A stretch of 8,919 bases of DNA from CAZYPB01 sp964649265 (GTDB taxonomy: Archaea; Micrarchaeota; Micrarchaeia; Burarchaeales; JAKAKT01). The stretch is taken from positions 1 through 8,919 of the forward strand of contig CAZYPB010000057.1 in the NCBI GenBank assembly GCA_964649265.1. The letters run 5' to 3'. The notes under the pieces were generated by a model. That model was not told the DNA's origin, did not search any database, and saw nothing but the letters and a program-made list of their open reading frames with translations. Below are positions 5,101-8,919 of this stretch, piece after piece; position 1 is the first letter of the stretch, and each line of letters opens with the position of its first letter. Position numbers and translations under genes: made by a program.

Positions 5101-6480
5101 GCTTCTTTTTGTTTTCACCTTAGACCTACTTATTATCTCCTTTGCTGCTATCAAGCCAGTTGCAGCAGCTATGACTATCCCTCTTGACACGCCTGCCCCG
5201 TCCCCGACAGTGAAAAGGTTCTTCAGGTCTGACTCCATGTTCTTGTTTACAACAACCCTGTGGGCATGGAATTTTATCTCTGGAGAATACAACAGGGTTG
5301 AGTCCTCTGCAACTCCAGGTATGACTCTGTTAAGCATCTCAAGCCCTTCCAATATGTCTGTAACAATTCTGGCAGGTAAGCTCATCGATATGTCCCCGGG
5401 AGTAACATCGTTAAACGTAGGTTTTACATAGCTCTTCTCTATTCTGTCCCTTGTGGATCTCCTTCCTGCTTTCAGATCCCCCATTCTCTGTATTATTGGC
5501 TTTCCTCCGCCTATTGTTGATGCCATTCTGGCAATCGCCTCACCATAACTTGTTGTGTTCTCAACTGGGTGAGTCAGTGAAAGCCTTACAAGGAACGCGA
5601 AATTGGTGTTTTCAGATTTCTTTCCTTTCAACGAGTGCCCATTCACGCAGATAAAATCAGGGTAGTGTTCAGTTATTATGAAGCCATGTGGGTTTGTGCA
5701 GAAGGTCCTTATAAGATCATCATGTGTCTTTGTCAATATGTGGAACTTCGGATCCCAACATATCGCAGTTGCTTCCTCCATTATCTCAGCAGGAACCTCC
5801 ACCCTTACGCCTATATCTATTGGCTGATGCCTTGCTTTTACCCCGTATTTTGCACATACATCTGAGAGCCATCTTGCCCCTCCCCTCCCCGGGCCTATTA
5901 CAACGTGATCTGCTTTCACTTTTTTGTCATCTATTATTATACCACTTACATGTCCATTCTCAACCAGTATGTCGGTTACATTCGTCTTTGTGTGGAATAC
6001 AACTCCTAGGGATTTCATTTCTTTCACGAAAGAACCTATTATATCTGGCAATCGATCTGAGCCCATGTGCCTCTGGTGTATTGGGATGAAACGGACCCCG
6101 TGTGCTTTTGAGCGCACCACAAGCATATTCGCATAGTCTGGTTTCTCTTTTATCCTGCCATGCGCCCCATGTTTTATAAAAGTCTTATCTATCTGATTGA
6201 TTATTCTATCTGCCTCTTTTTTCCCAATAAACTCCAGGAGGTTTCCGCCTATCTCCGGATCAAGGTTTAGTTTACCATCGGAATATAAGCCATTTCCACC
6301 CACCCCGTGTATGAAATTACATTCAGGGCACTTTACACAATAACCGGTTTGTTTCATCGGACATATCCGTTTCTGTATCTCTTCTCCTCTCTCGTAGACC
6401 TCTACCTTTAATCCTGCTTTTGCAAGTTCATAAGCACAGAACAGTCCTGCTGGGCCCGCACCAACAACTATTGTTTTCAT
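5095..6480 (-). CDS. FAD-dependent dehydrogenase of the COG2509 type
   Basis: The 461-residue cytoplasmic flavoprotein has a two-dinucleotide-binding-fold architecture. The FAD site is shown by VVGAGPAG at 5-12 with E30 at the end of strand 2 (VYERG), and by the C-terminal VGDGAGVSRGI and AAATGLIAA near 425-446. Between them lie GGNGLYSDGKLN (61-72) and VVIGPGRGGARWL, both characteristic of the uncharacterised FAD-dependent dehydrogenases grouped in COG2509. Four cysteines, C40, C48, C51 and C54, precede the glycine-rich segment and could hold a metal or iron-sulphur centre. The substrate is unknown for the family as far as I recall. The gene starts 13 bases after the zinc-ribbon stop, without a clear Shine-Dalgarno, and its TGA lies in the ribosome site of the next gene. 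The family call is firm and the reaction is not. Confidence 0.9.
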   Translation of the reverse strand: MKTIVVGAGPAGLFCAYELAKAGLKVEVYERGEEIQKRICPMKQTGYCVKCPECNFIHGVGGNGLYSDGKLNLDPEIGGNLLEFIGKKEADRIINQIDKTFIKHGAHGRIKEKPDYANMLVVRSKAHGVRFIPIHQRHMGSDRLPDIIGSFVKEMKSLGVVFHTKTNVTDILVENGHVSGIIIDDKKVKADHVVIGPGRGGARWLSDVCAKYGVKARHQPIDIGVRVEVPAEIMEEATAICWDPKFHILTKTHDDLIRTFCTNPHGFIITEHYPDFICVNGHSLKGKKSENTNFAFLVRLSLTHPVENTTSYGEAIARMASTIGGGKPIIQRMGDLKAGRRSTRDRIEKSYVKPTFNDVTPGDISMSLPARIVTDILEGLEMLNRVIPGVAEDSTLLYSPEIKFHAHRVVVNKNMESDLKNLFTVGDGAGVSRGIVIAAATGLIAAKEIISRSKVKTKRSR

Positions 6481-6493
6481 GAAAACTAGATGC

Positions 6494-6721
6494 CTACTTA
6501 TTGTTTTTATATTCTTCTTTTGGGCTCTTTAGGTGCTTAAGGAATTTACGATACTGTTCCTCGTCCTCAAATTCTATCGGCCCTGACAGCAGACCACAGC
6601 CCTTACAGCGAGCTATACCTGCAACTGGCCCAACCCCTAAACGCGTCAATATGGCGTCTCCATTCCCCGGAGTGAAGTCAATATCCCTGCTCCCGCAACG
6701 TACGCATGCTTTTATTACCAT
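6494..6721 (-). CDS. Small C4 zinc-ribbon protein
   Basis: This 75-residue protein has two CxxC knuckles, C6-V-R-C9 and C39-K-G-C42, separated by a glycine-rich 29-residue stretch. This is the usual rubredoxin-like zinc ribbon of small archaeal proteins. The C-terminus (GPIEFEDEEQYRKFLKHLK) is an acidic then basic helix seen in many such proteins. Binding of nucleic acid or of a protein partner is a family-level guess. The open frame extends upstream to 6832, but the first knuckle begins right after the ATG at 6721, and this ATG lies about 26 bases from a TATA-like tract, so I take 6721 as a leaderless start. It is the promoter-proximal gene of the long minus-strand series. Confidence 0.85.
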   Translation of the reverse strand: MVIKACVRCGSRDIDFTPGNGDAILTRLGVGPVAGIARCKGCGLLSGPIEFEDEEQYRKFLKHLKSPKEEYKNNK

Positions 6722-6740
6722 GCTTTTGTTTAGGGGTAAG

Positions 6741-6752
6741 TTTTTTAATAAC
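6741..6752. promoter_or_regulatory. Shared TATA-like element of a divergent, probably leaderless promoter
   Basis: The 49 bases between the two divergent ATGs contain one T/A tract, TTTTTTAATAAC on the plus strand and GTTATTAAAAAA on the minus strand. Its centre is about 25 bases from the plus-strand ATG (6771) and about 26 from the minus-strand ATG (6721). Archaeal TATA boxes sit about 26 bases before the transcript start, so both mRNAs would begin at or near their start codons. Neither ATG has a good Shine-Dalgarno, which agrees. Confidence 0.65.
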
Positions 6753-6770
6753 ATTAAGGAAAATACGGTC

Positions 6771-8609
6771 ATGAATAGAACAGCGTTCCTATTAGCATTG
6801 CTCTTGCTTTTCATTCCGACGTATGCAAACATACAGCAGATAATAGATGACTACACAAGTGACGGAGAGAGCGTGGATATCCGGGAGATCAGCACAGGCT
6901 TTGGTGACTATACACTGATAACAGTAAACGGAGCTGACTCAATGCTCGTGGATAACTCTGTTTTCGAGCTTGTGGAGGATCCCGTTGTCATATACACTGC
7001 TCTTAAGGAGGAGTACCTCTCCCAGAACCAGGTCTCTGTTGACATAGATAACCTTGTTCAGAAGATGGCTGATTTCAACAGCAGTTGGAAAATACAGGAG
7101 GCGCTCTGTAAACAGTACACTGGAACGGATAGATTGGAATGCAAAGATTTCTCAACATGCAGGTATTCGTGCCTTTCTGTTCCTCTATGCAGAAGTGTTT
7201 TCGAGGGCCAGGGAGACGGATTCATATATTCTATAGAAAACTGGAGGGCAAGGACAAAGGAGATCGAGAACCTACTTGGTGATTACGCTGATTCTGTGAA
7301 AAGGATACCTGAGACTCCAGAGATGGCTAACCTTGCATGGGATTACCTGGGAGGGATAGATGACAAAGCAAAACAGATAAAGACAAACAAGCTATTCATC
7401 TGTGATGCTGGCGGATACTGTTTCTGCTACGTGATAAACTTTACATTCGAGAATATAAATGAAAGCAAACAGGGGCTTACCGACATAAATAATGTGCTCT
7501 CAGTTCTTCCAAGTATAGAAAGAAAAGCGAACATCGTTGCTTCAATAACTGAAGAACGGATAAACAACAAACTAGCAAACGACGAGGTTTACCAATATCA
7601 GAAAACATATGGGGAAGTGAAGGTAAATTTCACAGGAACAAAACTACATGTTGACTCTGTACTGAAACTAGTTGATTCGGAACTCCTCTCTGAGAACATA
7701 ACTGCGCTTAAGGTGATGAGAGACAACATGGGCGCACTTGGCGAGGATAAGAACTACAGTGGGGCAGTTAAACTGAAAGATGATTATTATTCACTTGCAA
7801 AAAAGGCAACAGTGCATGCTAACAGCCTGTTTAGTGACTACATATTGATGAACGCAAGCAAAAACGAGTTTGATGAAACGATTCAGAACAAGAGCAACCT
7901 GAGCTTAATAGGCGGATACTTTAGTAAAGAGTATGCCGAGATAAGCGAAAATTTCAGATCGGCGAAAGAAGAGATGAAGCCTCCTGTTGAGGAGACGCTT
8001 CTTGTTAAATTAAAGGATAATGTTAATGTACTCCGTATGCGGCTCTCCGCTCTTGAAGTGAAAGCGGGAAAAGCTTTGGAGCTCCTTGATGAGGCTAAGA
8101 GTGTTGAGGGATATATGATGGGTATTTCTGCAAAAGCATCTGAATATCAGCAGGAATACAATTTCCAGGAAATAGAGGACCAGCTAGAAACAGCAAGAAG
8201 TGCGATAGAGGATGGAAATCTTGAGTCTGGTGAGAGTTTCGTAAAGGATGCGCAGGAGAAGGCTGGGACAATAAAGAACCAACTTGATGAGAAGATACCT
8301 CGGATTGAGGAGGCAAAGAAAGCTGCATTCGAAGCAGACTTATACCTTGGAGAGCAGGAGGGCACGAATTTCCTTATTTTTGGAACTGATTTCAGCAGGG
8401 CGAAGGAGCTATGCAGTAATTCAATGGAAACGCGATTCTCAAGTCCGCGGGATTCAATACACTACGCACAGGAGTGTAGGAATTCTGTTGATTCTGAATT
8501 GCAAGGACTAGAGTACAAGAAATATGGGCTTGTCATTGTTGTCCTGACAGCACTCGTACTATTCTTCTTATGGGCGAGGAAAAGGGAATGGGGATTTGTA
8601 GTTGGCTAA
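6771..8609 (+). CDS. Secreted, C-terminally anchored coiled-coil surface protein
   Basis: This 612-residue protein of unrecognised family has a Sec signal peptide (residues 1-19, FLLALLLLFIPTYA, cleavage likely after Ala19). A long, mainly helical outer part contains charged repeats suited to coiled coils (about 230-350 and 385-525). A single membrane helix lies at 586-601 with a basic cytoplasmic tail (ARKRE). Ten cysteines lie in three groups: 113, 124, 130, 134, 140; then 211, 217, 219; then 548 and 569. The even number fits disulphides outside the cell. Nine N-x-S/T sequons lie in the outer part (N103, 223, 230, 286, 309, 328, 361, 373, 376), most of them between 223 and 376. An upstream in-frame extension to 6501 is rejected because it would bury the signal peptide. 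The protein faces outward and may serve in the envelope or attachment; this is inferred. Confidence 0.87.
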   Translation: MNRTAFLLALLLLFIPTYANIQQIIDDYTSDGESVDIREISTGFGDYTLITVNGADSMLVDNSVFELVEDPVVIYTALKEEYLSQNQVSVDIDNLVQKMADFNSSWKIQEALCKQYTGTDRLECKDFSTCRYSCLSVPLCRSVFEGQGDGFIYSIENWRARTKEIENLLGDYADSVKRIPETPEMANLAWDYLGGIDDKAKQIKTNKLFICDAGGYCFCYVINFTFENINESKQGLTDINNVLSVLPSIERKANIVASITEERINNKLANDEVYQYQKTYGEVKVNFTGTKLHVDSVLKLVDSELLSENITALKVMRDNMGALGEDKNYSGAVKLKDDYYSLAKKATVHANSLFSDYILMNASKNEFDETIQNKSNLSLIGGYFSKEYAEISENFRSAKEEMKPPVEETLLVKLKDNVNVLRMRLSALEVKAGKALELLDEAKSVEGYMMGISAKASEYQQEYNFQEIEDQLETARSAIEDGNLESGESFVKDAQEKAGTIKNQLDEKIPRIEEAKKAAFEADLYLGEQEGTNFLIFGTDFSRAKELCSNSMETRFSSPRDSIHYAQECRNSVDSELQGLEYKKYGLVIVVLTALVLFFLWARKREWGFVVG

Positions 8610-8919
8610 TCCTTTAATTGTTCTTTTTGCATGAATATTAAGATTGCAAGCCAGATATCCAACATGTGCCACATTACTGTTGATAACAAAAGTAGAATTG
8701 CAAACGAGAACTCTGAATACTCCGTACCTATCGAAGGAATTATGGGGATGAATGGGAGCAATACGTTAACTATTATCACAGACAACCCCAGATAATAGGG
8801 CCATCTCTTTTTTTCATATAATCCATATGCCGTTACTATAAACAGGGCACCTGAAAGCATAGACGGGGAAGCGTTCAGCTGCCCATGTGACGACCAGGGC
8901 GTTGGATCACTGGTCAGAC
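8606..8919 (-). CDS. Polytopic membrane protein, partial (N-terminus beyond the window)
   Basis: The visible 103 C-terminal residues contain three hydrophobic stretches: LSGALFIVTAYGLY, then YYLGLSVIIVNVLLPFIPII, then a long one around FAILLLLSTVMWHMLDIWLAILIF. An ATG at 8860 could start an 84-residue protein. However, the frame stays open to the window edge through residues reading TPWSSHGQLNASPS, and that ATG has no ribosome site and cuts into the first hydrophobic segment. I therefore read it as a longer gene that runs off the edge. Its stop overlaps the stop of the surface protein gene by four bases. No family is recognised. Confidence 0.65.
   Translation of the reverse strand, partial: LTSDPTPWSSHGQLNASPSMLSGALFIVTAYGLYEKKRWPYYLGLSVIIVNVLLPFIPIIPSIGTEYSEFSFAILLLLSTVMWHMLDIWLAILIFMQKEQLKD

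Noticed and set aside
5635..6136. Cluster of plus-strand open frames
   Set aside because: They are antisense shadows of the flavoprotein gene, whose motifs are continuous through this part.
6501..6770. In-frame N-terminal extension of the surface protein
   Set aside because: It would place the signal peptide in the interior and overlap the zinc-ribbon gene antisense; the ATG at 6771 fits the signal peptide and promoter spacing.
6722..6832. 37-residue extension of the zinc-ribbon protein
   Set aside because: It would cover the divergent promoter and overlap the surface protein's signal peptide region; the zinc knuckle begins right after the ATG at 6721.

Overview
The window looks like a compact archaeal chromosome segment. 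Four things support this. A tRNA-Pro gene on the minus strand is interrupted by two introns whose ends fold into bulge-helix-bulge (BHB) splicing motifs, and it has no encoded CCA. Most minus-strand genes are preceded by GGTGA-type Shine-Dalgarno sites, often fused to the stop codon of the gene before. The one divergent promoter has a TATA-like T/A tract about 25 bases from both start codons, as expected for leaderless archaeal transcripts. The protein repertoire also fits (carbamate kinase, pyruvate kinase, a C4 zinc ribbon, a COG2509-like flavoprotein, a glycosylation-rich surface protein). The lineage cannot be fixed from this sequence; small-genome or DPANN-like archaea would be compatible, but that is a guess.

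Layout. A plus-strand gene at 1-516 (small membrane protein with a partial voltage-sensor look) converges on a long minus-strand series running from 6721 down to 513. In transcription order this series is: C4 zinc ribbon (6721-6494), FAD-dependent dehydrogenase (6480-5095), five-segment membrane protein with a TTG start (5090-4518), basic-tailed conserved archaeal-type protein, tentatively DUF2666 (4517-4020), tRNA-Pro(UGG) with introns at 37/38 and 58/59 (3983-3831), SAM-dependent methyltransferase (3807-3082), pyruvate kinase (3077-1692), membrane-anchored coiled-coil peptide (1683-1453) and carbamate kinase (1448-513). Spacing is 0-13 bases throughout, except around the tRNA. On the other side of a 49-base divergent promoter, a plus-strand gene (6771-8609) encodes a 612-residue secreted, C-terminally anchored, coiled-coil surface protein. 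It converges on a minus-strand membrane protein gene that runs off the right edge (8606-8919).

How the parts may work together. Pyruvate kinase and carbamate kinase both make ATP by substrate-level phosphorylation and are separated only by a small single-pass coiled-coil protein, so the promoter-distal part of the series may be an energy module. The other minus-strand genes (redox, methyl transfer, translation) have no obvious shared pathway. No CRISPR, insertion sequence, rRNA or origin was seen. No gene-free stretch exceeds 300 bases: the only sizeable gap, 3808-4019, is filled mostly by the interrupted tRNA gene.

The most notable item is the doubly interrupted tRNA-Pro gene, which an intron-unaware scan could easily miss. 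Its T-loop intron contains a duplicated pairing arm that allows two competing folds.
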